A DNA stretch of 64,000 bases from the NCBI GenBank assembly GCA_040255675.1, contig JBDZVM010000016.1, positions 1 through 64,000 of the forward strand. Reading direction: 5' to 3'. Origin of the DNA: JBDZVM01 sp040255675 (GTDB lineage: Bacteria > Actinomycetota > Actinomycetes > Acidothermales > Acidothermaceae). Positions 8,257 through 16,652 of the stretch are shown one piece after another (the first letter of the stretch is position 1; every line of letters starts with the position of its first letter). A program made the position numbers and the translations under genes. The notes beneath the pieces are model-generated. The model saw only the letters and a list, made by a program, of their open reading frames with translations. It did no database searches and was not told the origin of the DNA.

Positions 8257-9923
8257 CCGCCAAGAGCGCGAAGGCCGCCGGCAGCGCGCGGGCCGCCAAG
8301 GCGGACAACGCCGACGAGACCACGAGCTTGACCCGCGCGAGCGGCGTCATGGCGATCGGCACGATCGCGTCGCGGGCCACCGGCATGCTGCGCACGCTCG
8401 TCATAGCCGCCGCGATCGGGTCGGGCACGTTGGCCGACGCGTACAACATTCCGAATGCCGCGCCTAACGCCGTCTACGACCTGCTGCTCGGCGGAATCCT
8501 CACCAGTGTTGTCGTACCGCTACTCGTCAAAGCCGCGAAGGACGACGCCGCGATCGGCGAGGCTTACGCGCAACGACTGCTCACCGTGGTGGCCGTGCTT
8601 CTCGGCGCGTTCACGATTATCGCGGTTATATTCGCACCCGTCGTGGTCGACATTTACGGAGGATTTTCCGGAAGCCAACGCACGCTCGCCGTCACGTTCG
8701 CGCGATATTTCCTGCCACAAATCTTCTTCTACGGCATGAGCGCGACCATCGGCGCAATTCTCAATACCCGCAACCGGTTCGCGGCGCCGATGTGGGCGCC
8801 GGTGCTCAACAACCTGGTGCTCATCGCCACCGGCGGCATTTTTATCGCCATCGTGCAAGGTCACCCCGAGACGCTGAGCACCGGGCAAACCATGCTGCTG
8901 GGCATCGGCACGACGGCAGGCGTCGTCTTGCAAACCGTCGCGTTGTGGCCGTCGCTTCGGGCTTCCGGTTTCAGGTATCGGCCGCGGTTCGACTGGCGCG
9001 GCACCGGCCTCGACGCCGTCGGGCGCCTCGGCGGCTGGGTTTTCGTTTACGTCGTGACAAACCAGATCGCGTTCGCCGTCGTGACCCAACTCGGACGCGC
9101 GGCCGGAGTCGCCGCGGGCAACCACCACGCGGGCCACCATGACACGTTTTCGGCGTACAACTACGCCTACCAGCTTTTTCAACTTCCGTACGCAATTGTC
9201 GCCGTTTCGGTCGTCACGGCGTTGCTGCCGCGCATGAGCGGGCACGCCGTCGAGGGCCGCTTTTCCGCCGTCCGTGCCGATCTTTCGACCGGCTTGCGGC
9301 TAACCGCGGTGGCCGTCGTGCCCGCGACCGCGGCGTTGATTGCGCTGGCACCGCAGATCACGCAGGTACTCTTCCAGGGACGCGTGACGACGGCCGACTC
9401 TCGCTACATCGCGTGGATTGTGGTCGCGTTCGCCATCGGCCTGGTGCCATTTTGCGTTTTCCAGGTTCTGCTGCGGGCTTTTTACGCGTTGCGCGACACA
9501 CGCACGCCGGCACTCATCAACCTGGTCGCGACCGCCGTGAATATCGCCCTCGACATCGTGCTGTACGTCGCGCTTCCCGTCGGCGCCCGGGCTTTCGGCC
9601 TGGCCATCGGGTTTTCGGCGTCATACTGGCTCGCGGCCGCGCTGACGGTGCGCTCGGTCGGCACCCGCATCGGCGGAGTAGACGGACGACGCGTGCTTCG
9701 CACGTACGTGCAACTCGGCGTGGCGTCTTTGCTCGCCGGCGTCGTGGCATTCGGGCTCGCCGAAACGATCGTCGTGGTGCTCGGCCATGGCACCGCGGGC
9801 GCGATCGTCGCGTTGGTCGCTGGCGTCGGTATCGGTGGCGCGCTGTTGCTCACGATCGTCACCCGCATGCGCATCAGCGAGGTCAGCGATCTGCTGCGCG
9901 CGGTGCGCTCGCGCGTTGGCTGA
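8253..9923 (+). CDS. murJ: Lipid II flippase MurJ (MviN), without a fused pseudokinase
   Basis: The 556-residue polytopic protein has about 14 hydrophobic segments and the family start 'SGVMAIGTIASRATGMLRT...GSGTLADAYNIPNAAPN'. MurJ moves lipid II across the cytoplasmic membrane for peptidoglycan synthesis. In M. tuberculosis the equivalent protein (Rv3910) continues into a cytoplasmic pseudokinase and an extracellular domain. Here translation stops after the transporter, and those domains are encoded separately at 11725-13230. The GTG overlaps the upstream stop, indicating translational coupling. Confidence 0.95.
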   Translation: MTAKSAKAAGSARAAKADNADETTSLTRASGVMAIGTIASRATGMLRTLVIAAAIGSGTLADAYNIPNAAPNAVYDLLLGGILTSVVVPLLVKAAKDDAAIGEAYAQRLLTVVAVLLGAFTIIAVIFAPVVVDIYGGFSGSQRTLAVTFARYFLPQIFFYGMSATIGAILNTRNRFAAPMWAPVLNNLVLIATGGIFIAIVQGHPETLSTGQTMLLGIGTTAGVVLQTVALWPSLRASGFRYRPRFDWRGTGLDAVGRLGGWVFVYVVTNQIAFAVVTQLGRAAGVAAGNHHAGHHDTFSAYNYAYQLFQLPYAIVAVSVVTALLPRMSGHAVEGRFSAVRADLSTGLRLTAVAVVPATAALIALAPQITQVLFQGRVTTADSRYIAWIVVAFAIGLVPFCVFQVLLRAFYALRDTRTPALINLVATAVNIALDIVLYVALPVGARAFGLAIGFSASYWLAAALTVRSVGTRIGGVDGRRVLRTYVQLGVASLLAGVVAFGLAETIVVVLGHGTAGAIVALVAGVGIGGALLLTIVTRMRISEVSDLLRAVRSRVG

Positions 9924-10051
9924 GGCATTACGCGGCACTGCGCCAAACGGCCTAACCCCGACGGGGCCGATCGACGCAAGACATCCTCAAGACGAGCACG
10001 GAATACGCCGACCTATTCGGTCGAGGTGAGTAAAAACTGATCCCCCCGCGC

Positions 10052-10450
10052 ATGCCGTCTCAGCCGGACCGCGAAGCCGGCGACATCATCTTGGGCTGGC
10101 TTACCCGCATCGTGGTCGGCATCGCTATCGCGGGTGTCGTCGCGTTCGACGGCGTATCGATCGGCGTCGCCCACATCAGCACGATCGACGACGCGAACAC
10201 CGCCGCGCGTGCGGCGAGCCGGTCGTGGTACCAGGACCACGACATGGGGAAGGCGTTGCAAGCCGCGCAAGAAGTCGCCGCCGAACACGCGGAAACGGTC
10301 GTCGCGAACAGCTTGCGGGTAGATCCCGACGGGACGGCGCACCTCGAACTCGAACACGACGCGACGACGCTTGTCGTGCGGCACGTGTCGGCGCTGCACT
10401 CATGGGCCACGGTCAAAGCCGACGGCAGCGGACGGTACGTGGGAGCATGA
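10052..10450 (+). CDS. Small single-pass membrane protein of unknown function
   Basis: The 132-residue protein has a hydrophilic N-terminus and one membrane helix at residues ~15-38 (LGWLTRIVVGIAIAGVVAFDGVSIG). The extracytoplasmic part of ~90 residues is predicted mixed alpha/beta, with 'TIDDANTAARAASRSW' immediately after the helix. That arrangement recalls pilin-like or TadE-type minor proteins, but I do not recognise a family. ATGA overlap with the next gene (NlpC/P60) suggests the two are translated together, so it may partner that hydrolase. Confidence 0.75.
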   Translation: MPSQPDREAGDIILGWLTRIVVGIAIAGVVAFDGVSIGVAHISTIDDANTAARAASRSWYQDHDMGKALQAAQEVAAEHAETVVANSLRVDPDGTAHLELEHDATTLVVRHVSALHSWATVKADGSGRYVGA

Positions 10451-11559
10451 GCGACGCCCTCGCATCCCGTCGGCGCGCGTCCAGGCGTTGGGTGTCGGCG
10501 GTGCTCCTTGTCAGCGCGCTGACGACCGCGAGCGCCACGGCGGTCCGGCCCGCCGCCGCCGATCCGCTCGCCGATGCCAAATCGAAAGCGAGCGCGCTGC
10601 AGGCGCAGGTTGCGCACCTGCAAGTCGAGGCCGAACAAGCAACCGAGAAGTACGACGCGACAGAGGCCGCGCTGGGCGCGCTGATCGGCGAACAACAGCA
10701 GGCCAAGCGCACTCTCGAGGGCGCGCAACGAGCATTGGCCCAAAAACGCGCCGTCATCGATGAGCGGGTACGCGCCTTGTATATCTCAGGAGGCACGTTC
10801 AGCCTCTACGCCAACGTTTTGCAAGGCGACGACCCGGGACGCGTGGCCATCGGTTTGCATGACGTCGCCCTGCTGTCGCACGCCGACCAACAGGTGCTCG
10901 ACGGGATAGCGTCCGCGACCGAATCCGCCAAAGGCGCCCAGACCCAGGTCGACTCCCTCGTGAAGCGACAAACACAGCTGATGGCGCAAGCGTCGACCGC
11001 CCAAAGCGACGTCGAACAAGCCCTCGCGCAACAACGGCAGGCGCTGGCCGACGCCACAGAGCAGGTGCGCGAAATCGAAGCGGAAATTCAAGCACGGCTC
11101 GACGCCGAGGCCGCGGCTCGCGCGGCCGCCGCCATGACCGCCGCCCGCGCGGCCGCCTTGGCCGCCGGCTACGTCGGCGGGCCGGCGAGCGCGGTTGCCC
11201 AGGCCGCGATCGAGGCCGCCAGCACGCAGCTCGGAAAGCCTTATGTTTACGGGGGTTCCGGCCCTGACGTCTGGGACTGCTCTGGCTTGACCCAATGGGC
11301 GTATCGGCAAGCCGGGGTGGTGCTGCCGCGCACGGCTGCCGAGCAGTACGCGGCTGTCGCGGCCAAGGTGCCGCTCGGGGAGCTAGAGCCGGGCGATCTG
11401 CTTTTTTGGGCGACTGATTCGTCGAACCCGGCGAGCATCCATCACGTCGCGCTCTACCTCGGAAACGGCCAAATGCTGGCCGCGCCCCACACGGGCACCG
11501 TCGTGCGAATACAGCCGGTCTATCTGGACGGATACTACGGCGCGGTTAGACCCGCCTGA
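10447..11559 (+). CDS. Secreted NlpC/P60 peptidoglycan endopeptidase (Rip-like)
   Basis: The product is about 370 residues. The ATG at 10447 overlaps the previous stop and is followed by a signal peptide (WVSAVLLVSALTTASATA...AAA). Two long coiled-coil segments (residues ~40-110 and ~155-235) precede a C-terminal NlpC/P60 domain with the catalytic Cys in VWDCSGLTQWAYR and the His in HHVALYLGNG. This matches the RipA/RipC type of D-glutamyl-meso-DAP endopeptidase, in which the coiled coil regulates activity. The longer upstream frame is a shadow of the previous gene. Confidence 0.9.
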   Translation: MSDALASRRRASRRWVSAVLLVSALTTASATAVRPAAADPLADAKSKASALQAQVAHLQVEAEQATEKYDATEAALGALIGEQQQAKRTLEGAQRALAQKRAVIDERVRALYISGGTFSLYANVLQGDDPGRVAIGLHDVALLSHADQQVLDGIASATESAKGAQTQVDSLVKRQTQLMAQASTAQSDVEQALAQQRQALADATEQVREIEAEIQARLDAEAAARAAAAMTAARAAALAAGYVGGPASAVAQAAIEAASTQLGKPYVYGGSGPDVWDCSGLTQWAYRQAGVVLPRTAAEQYAAVAAKVPLGELEPGDLLFWATDSSNPASIHHVALYLGNGQMLAAPHTGTVVRIQPVYLDGYYGAVRPA

Positions 11560-11724
11560 CCTTGCGGATACGGGCTAGCATGAAAGGGTTCGTACCGAGC
11601 CGGGCGTCTTGGGGCCCAGACCCGTGATCCGTCTAGTTGCGGCCAGCGGCCGATCAACCGGCAGCGCGTCAGCTGCCGATCTTTCCGCTACCCGTGGCGC
11701 GCTTCGTCACGTGCGGGATCTGCC

Positions 11725-13230
11725 GTGACCGAGGCCGCGGCGATCGCACCCGGCCTTCTCGTCGCCGACCGGTACCGGCTCGAATCGCTCGTACCAGACC
11801 GGTCAGCGCATCCGATCGAGGGTAGAGGCGCTTCCCGCATCGGCCAGCTGTGGCGCGCGCACGACGAAGTGCTCGCGCGGTCGGTCGCTGTGCTGCTCGT
11901 CACGGACGACGATCCGCGTACCGCGGACGTACTGGAAGGCGCCCGCGCGGTTGCCGGGTTGTCACATCCGTCGCTGGCGAAGGTGTACGACGCTGGCGCC
12001 GCCCCGGGCGTCGTCTTCGTTGTCACCGAATACTTCGACGGCGACTCTTTGGAGCGTCACTTGCGCGGCGGGCCGATGGACCCGACTGCCGCGGTCGACC
12101 TGGTGGCCGGTATCGCCGACGCTGTCGCTGCCGCGCGGCAGGCTGGCATTCACGGCCTGATACCGGCGCCGAGCCGGATCCTTTTCACAACCTCCGGGCT
12201 GGCGCGCCTCGCGGGGATTGCCCTGGTCGACGCAAGCGGCGGATCGAGCGACGCGGGGAGCGAGGAAGACGACACCACCGCGTTGGCCTTCTTGCTCTAC
12301 GCGACGCTGACTGCTCGCTGGCCCGGCGACCCCCACGTGAGTGCGTTGCCGGCCGCGCCCGTCATCGAAGGACACCTGCGCACCCCGCGACAGGTTCGTG
12401 GTGGAGTGCCGAGCGACATCGATTCGGTCGTGGCCAGCGCGCTCTGCGATCCGCAGGCGCCGCGCGCCGCGCCCCGAATCGGCTCGCCCGCCGCCTTCGC
12501 CGCCGCCTTGGAACCACTGCGCAGCGCGCCCGACGACGGCCACCCGTACGGCGCCGACACGGCCTGGCCAACCGCTCCGATCCCGGTGATCGAAGCTCGG
12601 CTGCGCCGCCGCTTGCGCATGCCGGCCCGGCGACGCCATCGGGTCGGCGTCGGGATCGGCGCGGCGGTCCTGGCGGTCGCGCTCGGCGCCCTGTTTTGGC
12701 CTGGCGACACGCTGTACGCGCACTTCGTCACCCATCCGAGCCAGAACTCGACGCCGACGCCGACGCCTACACCGATGTCAACGACAACGCTGCCGGCCAA
12801 GAGCGTGGTCGAGTTCGACCCGTATGGCGACGGCAAGGATCCCCACGTTCCCGAAGCACCACGGGCCATGGACGGCGACGTGAGCACGGCGTGGCACACG
12901 CAAACCTTCTTCGGTCCGCACCTCGGCAACGCGAAACCCGGCGTCGGCCTGCTCGTCGACTTCGGCAAGCCGACGACGGTGGCGCAGGTACGGATCGACC
13001 TGCTCGGCGCGGGCAGCGACATCGAGCTGCTCGCAAGCGACGGCTCGGCGGCCCCCGCCAACCCGGCGGCGATGACCAAGGTCGCGAGCCGCGACAACGC
13101 CGGTACCGAGATCACGCTTCGCCCCCATGTGCCGACGTCGGCGCGCTACTGGGTGGTCTGGCTCACCGAGTTGCCGCACCAAGGAGACGGATACCGCGGC
13201 GGCGTCGCCGAGATGACGTTCGAGTCGTGA
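11725..13230 (+). CDS. Membrane pseudokinase with extracellular F5/8-type-C-like domain (C-terminal half of mycobacterial MviN as a separate protein)
   Basis: The protein is 501 residues. Residues ~15-270 have a protein-kinase fold without catalytic residues: the beta3 lysine is missing (SVAVLLVTD), the HRD loop reads HGLIPAPSR, and there is no DFG. A membrane helix at ~307-325 leads to a Thr/Pro linker and an extracellular jelly-roll-like domain (~358-501, MDGDVSTAWHTQTF...VGLLVDFGKPTTVAQVRIDL). This is the same order as the C-terminal half of M. tuberculosis MviN, whose pseudokinase is phosphorylated by PknB and bound by FhaA; both are encoded in this window. A trans-acting role on MurJ is inferred. 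Confidence 0.88.
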   Translation: MTEAAAIAPGLLVADRYRLESLVPDRSAHPIEGRGASRIGQLWRAHDEVLARSVAVLLVTDDDPRTADVLEGARAVAGLSHPSLAKVYDAGAAPGVVFVVTEYFDGDSLERHLRGGPMDPTAAVDLVAGIADAVAAARQAGIHGLIPAPSRILFTTSGLARLAGIALVDASGGSSDAGSEEDDTTALAFLLYATLTARWPGDPHVSALPAAPVIEGHLRTPRQVRGGVPSDIDSVVASALCDPQAPRAAPRIGSPAAFAAALEPLRSAPDDGHPYGADTAWPTAPIPVIEARLRRRLRMPARRRHRVGVGIGAAVLAVALGALFWPGDTLYAHFVTHPSQNSTPTPTPTPMSTTTLPAKSVVEFDPYGDGKDPHVPEAPRAMDGDVSTAWHTQTFFGPHLGNAKPGVGLLVDFGKPTTVAQVRIDLLGAGSDIELLASDGSAAPANPAAMTKVASRDNAGTEITLRPHVPTSARYWVVWLTELPHQGDGYRGGVAEMTFES

Positions 13231-13289
13231 TCAAACGATCCGGTGCGGGCACCAAGGATTTCGACGACGCGCCCGCTACCCTGACCGCC

Positions 13290-13934
13290 ATGGCTGGGGC
13301 CGTCGACGATCGCGTGCTGCTTCGTCGCCACCTCGACGGCGACCCCGACGCGTTCGCCGAGATCTTTCGGTTGCACCGCGATCATCTGTGGGCGGTTGCG
13401 TTGCGCACGCTCGGCGACGCCGACGAGGCCGCCGACGCGTTACAGGACGCTCTGCTCTCGGCGATGCGCCACGCTGCCTCGTTTCGCGGCGACGCGTTAC
13501 TCAGCACGTGGTTGCATCGCATCGTCGTCAACGCTTGCCTCGATCGGTTGCGCCGCAAGGCCGCCCGCCCGACGGTGAGTCTGCCGGACGACGATCACGC
13601 GCCCGCGGCATCGCGCGACGCGTACGACGAGAGCGACCAGGCTTTCGACGTCCGGGCCGCTTTGGACACGCTGTCGCCGGAGCAGCGCGCGGCGATCGTG
13701 CTCGTCGACATCGAGGGTTATCCCGTCGACGAGGTGGCCAAGATTTTGGAGGTGCCGAGCGGCACCGTGAAGAGCCGGTGCGCGCGCGGACGCGCGAAAC
13801 TCGTACCGCTGCTCGCTCACTTGGCGATCGGGAACCAGCGCCTTCAAGCCAACGTCGAAGCAGGCGAACCCGCACCGCTATCGCAAGAAACACCGTCGTC
13901 GCTGGAAGCGCCACCACGAGAGGAGCTCCGGTGA
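13290..13934 (+). CDS. sigM: ECF sigma factor SigM
   Basis: The 214-residue protein has region 2 at residues ~20-90 (DPDAFAEIFRLHRDHLWAVALRTLGD...FRGDALLSTWLHRIVVNACLDRLRR) and region 4 at ~125-180 (LSPEQRAAIVLVDIEGYPVDEVAKILEVPSGTVKSRCARGRAKL). The setting upstream of an anti-sigma factor, trxB and trxA is that of Rv3911. ATG 13290 is taken as start; an in-frame GTG at 13227, overlapping the pseudokinase stop, would add 21 residues. The stop overlaps the anti-sigma start (GTGA). Confidence 0.92.
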   Translation: MAGAVDDRVLLRRHLDGDPDAFAEIFRLHRDHLWAVALRTLGDADEAADALQDALLSAMRHAASFRGDALLSTWLHRIVVNACLDRLRRKAARPTVSLPDDDHAPAASRDAYDESDQAFDVRAALDTLSPEQRAAIVLVDIEGYPVDEVAKILEVPSGTVKSRCARGRAKLVPLLAHLAIGNQRLQANVEAGEPAPLSQETPSSLEAPPREELR

Positions 13935-14947
13935 ATACCTCACATCCGGAGCCTGAGGCTTTGGCCGAACTCGTGGATCGGCGCGCGGATTTTCATGGCG
14001 ACACCGACGTCCCCGACCCGAACACCCGCGAAATGCTCGCGCATGTCGAGAACTGCCCGCAGTGCACGGAAAAGCTCGCAGAGATTCGCCACGTGCGTGG
14101 GTTGCTGCGTTCGTTGCCTGGAGTTTCGATGCCGGACGACGTCGCGTCGCGGATCGAAGCGACGCTTCGCGCCGAAGCGGCGAAAACCGCGACGGCGCCA
14201 GCGATTGCGGTACTCCCGAGGCAACGAATTTCCCAACGAATCTCCCCGCGCTTGCGCCGTATGCCGCAGCTGTCGGCAGCGGCAGTCGTGGTGTTAGTGA
14301 TGGTGGCCCTAGGCGGCGGAATCGCGGCGATCGTGATGAATTCGTCTGACAACAACGCCTCGCACAACACCGCGGGCTCGGCCGCGATGGCACCGGTCAA
14401 ACCTGACGTCGTCCTCACGTCGGGCGCGAACTACCAGCAAGGTTCGATCCGACAGGTTGTCGCCGCCTTGGTGATGGCCCACGTGCCCGGCAGTGCCACC
14501 CAGTTCGACGGGCTCAAATCACTTGCCACCGACGCGCAATCTTCGGCGGCATCGGCACCCGAGGCGGCGGACAAGGGCTTCTCAGCTTTGTCGCCGCCGG
14601 CTTCGGCACCCGCCGCATCGGCACCTCCCGCCAGCCGCACGTCGAACGCCGACAGCTCGACCTCCGGGGGCGGCATGACGCAACACGCACCGGCGCGCAC
14701 CGCGCCCAGCGGGCCGCTGGCAGACTCTCGAGCGCTCGCCCAGTGTGTCGCGACCTTGACGGGCGGCGCGGTGCAGCAGCCGGTGCTTGTCGACTACGCC
14801 GACTACAACGGGCAACCGGCGACGATCATCGTCCTGCGCGATCAGGTCAACCCCGCCGTCCTCGATGTCTGGGTCGAACTCGACAGCGGAAATTGCGCCC
14901 ACGACGGCGACACTGCGTACTTCGGGCGGCTGTCAGCCGGTACATGA
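13931..14947 (+). CDS. Membrane anti-sigma factor with zinc-binding domain (cognate to SigM)
   Basis: The 338-residue protein has an N-terminal ZAS-type motif HVENCPQC (H-x3-C-x2-C), a membrane helix near residue 120 (LSAAAVVVLVMVALGGGIAAIVM), and a long Ala/Ser/Pro-rich extracytoplasmic region. It ends in a small Cys-containing domain (ALAQCVATLTGG...SGNCAHDGDTAYF). GTG overlap with sigM couples the two. In M. tuberculosis the equivalent is Rv3912. Release of SigM by modification or proteolysis is expected from the family, not seen here. Confidence 0.88.
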   Translation: MNTSHPEPEALAELVDRRADFHGDTDVPDPNTREMLAHVENCPQCTEKLAEIRHVRGLLRSLPGVSMPDDVASRIEATLRAEAAKTATAPAIAVLPRQRISQRISPRLRRMPQLSAAAVVVLVMVALGGGIAAIVMNSSDNNASHNTAGSAAMAPVKPDVVLTSGANYQQGSIRQVVAALVMAHVPGSATQFDGLKSLATDAQSSAASAPEAADKGFSALSPPASAPAASAPPASRTSNADSSTSGGGMTQHAPARTAPSGPLADSRALAQCVATLTGGAVQQPVLVDYADYNGQPATIIVLRDQVNPAVLDVWVELDSGNCAHDGDTAYFGRLSAGT

Positions 14948-15045
14948 GCTACGAAGCGCGCCTTCGCGACCGCGACCGCACGGGGGCGGAATGCCCGCGC
15001 CCTAGAATCTGTTGACGAGCTCGAACCGCCGACCAGTCGAGGAGC

Positions 15046-16080
15046 GTGAGCGCCGCAGTGACTACAGGGCTGACGCCGGATCTGGTAGAAACGCCGCTTC
15101 GCGACGTGATCATCATCGGTTCGGGTCCGGCAGGTTACACCGCCGCGCTCTATACCGCTCGTGCTGACCTTCACCCGCTCGTCATCGAGGGTGCGATCGG
15201 TGCTGGCGGCGCCTTGATGAACACGACCGAGGTTGAGAACTTCCCTGGTTTCCCTGACGGGATCATGGGCCCCGACCTGATGGACAACATGCGCAAGCAG
15301 GCCGTCCGTTTCGGTGCCGAAATGATTTCGGACGACGCCACGGAGGTCGACCTCGCGGGCGCCGTGAAGGTCGTCAAGGTGGGCAACGATGTCTACCGGG
15401 CGCGCGCGGTGATCATCGCAACCGGCTCGAAGTACCGCTTCTTGGGCCTGGCGAACGAAGAGCGGCTGCTCGGCCATGGGGTCTCCGCGTGCGCGACCTG
15501 CGATGGGTTCTTCTTCCGGGATCAAGACATCGCGGTAATCGGCGGCGGAGACTCGGCGCTGGAAGAGGCGACGTTCTTGACCAAGTTCGCGAGCCGGGTA
15601 ACGCTGATCCACCGGCGCGACGCGTTGCGCGCAAGCAAGATCATGCAAGATCGGGCGTTCGCGAACGACAAGATTACGTTCCGCTGGAACAGCGAAGTGG
15701 TCGACGTCCTCGGCGACGACAAGGTTTCGGGGCTGCTCGTCCGCGACACGCAGACGGGCGAGACCGACACGCTGGCCGTCGGCGGAATGTTCTTGGCGAT
15801 CGGGCACGACCCGCGAAGCGAGCTGTTTCGCGGGCAAGTCGAGCTCGACGAGGCCGGCTACGTGAAGGTCGAATCACCCTCGACGCGCACCAACCTGCCC
15901 GGGGTGTTCGCCTGCGGCGACGTGGTCGACCACACGTATCGCCAGGCGATCACCGCCGCCGGCACGGGCTGCGCGGCGGCCCTCGACGCCGAGCGCTGGC
16001 TGGCCGCACGCCACGCGGAACACAATGCGGCAGTCGCGGCACAACACAATGCCGCGGTCGCAACAGCGAGCGTGTCGTGA
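15046..16080 (+). CDS. trxB: Thioredoxin reductase
   Basis: The 344-residue flavoenzyme carries the FAD dinucleotide motif VIIIGSGPAGYTAALYTARA, the redox-active ACATCDGFF (CxxC), an NADPH motif GGGDSALEEATFLTKFA and the C-terminal FAD signature FACGDVVDHTYRQA. It passes electrons from NADPH to thioredoxin, encoded 77 bp downstream. The C-terminus has an Ala-rich tail with a short repeat (HNAAVAA twice). The start is GTG. Confidence 0.95.
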   Translation: MSAAVTTGLTPDLVETPLRDVIIIGSGPAGYTAALYTARADLHPLVIEGAIGAGGALMNTTEVENFPGFPDGIMGPDLMDNMRKQAVRFGAEMISDDATEVDLAGAVKVVKVGNDVYRARAVIIATGSKYRFLGLANEERLLGHGVSACATCDGFFFRDQDIAVIGGGDSALEEATFLTKFASRVTLIHRRDALRASKIMQDRAFANDKITFRWNSEVVDVLGDDKVSGLLVRDTQTGETDTLAVGGMFLAIGHDPRSELFRGQVELDEAGYVKVESPSTRTNLPGVFACGDVVDHTYRQAITAAGTGCAAALDAERWLAARHAEHNAAVAAQHNAAVATASVS

Positions 16081-16156
16081 CAGGTCACCAATTGTCTCGT
16101 ATGACCACATGTCTCGCACGAACAATCAACGTCTGAAAGACCGATAGGAGCCGATT

Positions 16157-16480
16157 GTGGGAGCGATTTCCGCCGTCACCGACGCGACATTCGCCGACGA
16201 AGTGCTGGCGAGCGACAAGCCCGTGCTCGTCGACTTTTGGGCGGAGTGGTGCGGGCCGTGCCGCATGGTGGCGCCCGTTCTCGAGGAGATCGCGCTCGCG
16301 CACTCCGACAAGGTCAGGATCGTCAAGGTCAACATCGACGAAAACCCTGAGACCATGCGAGCGTACTCGATCTTGTCGATCCCGACGCTCAACGTGTACA
16401 AGGGCGGCGAAGTCGTCAAGCAGATCATCGGCGCGAAGCCGAAGTCGGCACTGCTGAAAGATCTCGAAGCGTTCCTGTAA
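16157..16480 (+). CDS. trxA: Thioredoxin
   Basis: The 107-residue protein has the WCGPC active site (VDFWAEWCGPCRMVAPVLEEIA), the cis-proline loop SIPTLNVYKGGE and the usual length. It is the reduced-thiol carrier paired with the adjacent thioredoxin reductase. Start GTG at 16157 with a GATAGGAG ribosome site upstream. Confidence 0.96.
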   Translation: MGAISAVTDATFADEVLASDKPVLVDFWAEWCGPCRMVAPVLEEIALAHSDKVRIVKVNIDENPETMRAYSILSIPTLNVYKGGEVVKQIIGAKPKSALLKDLEAFL

Positions 16481-16652
16481 GCCGCCTCGACAACTGAGTT
16501 CGGCTCGATAGCATGGCGATTCCCGTGATCGGGGACTGTTCTCAAGGACGCGCCGCCCCATAGCGTGCGGGTCCAGCAGGCGCGAGCCTGTAGCAGCACA
16601 GCCCTTACCACCGCCTTCAGCCGAGGCAGAGCCGAACGAGCCGAGGACGCCG

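Noticed and set aside
11850..13289. Upstream extension of the sigM frame
   Set aside because: It overlaps the pseudokinase gene in another frame and is Arg/Ala-rich shadow sequence; sigma region 2 begins just after 13290.
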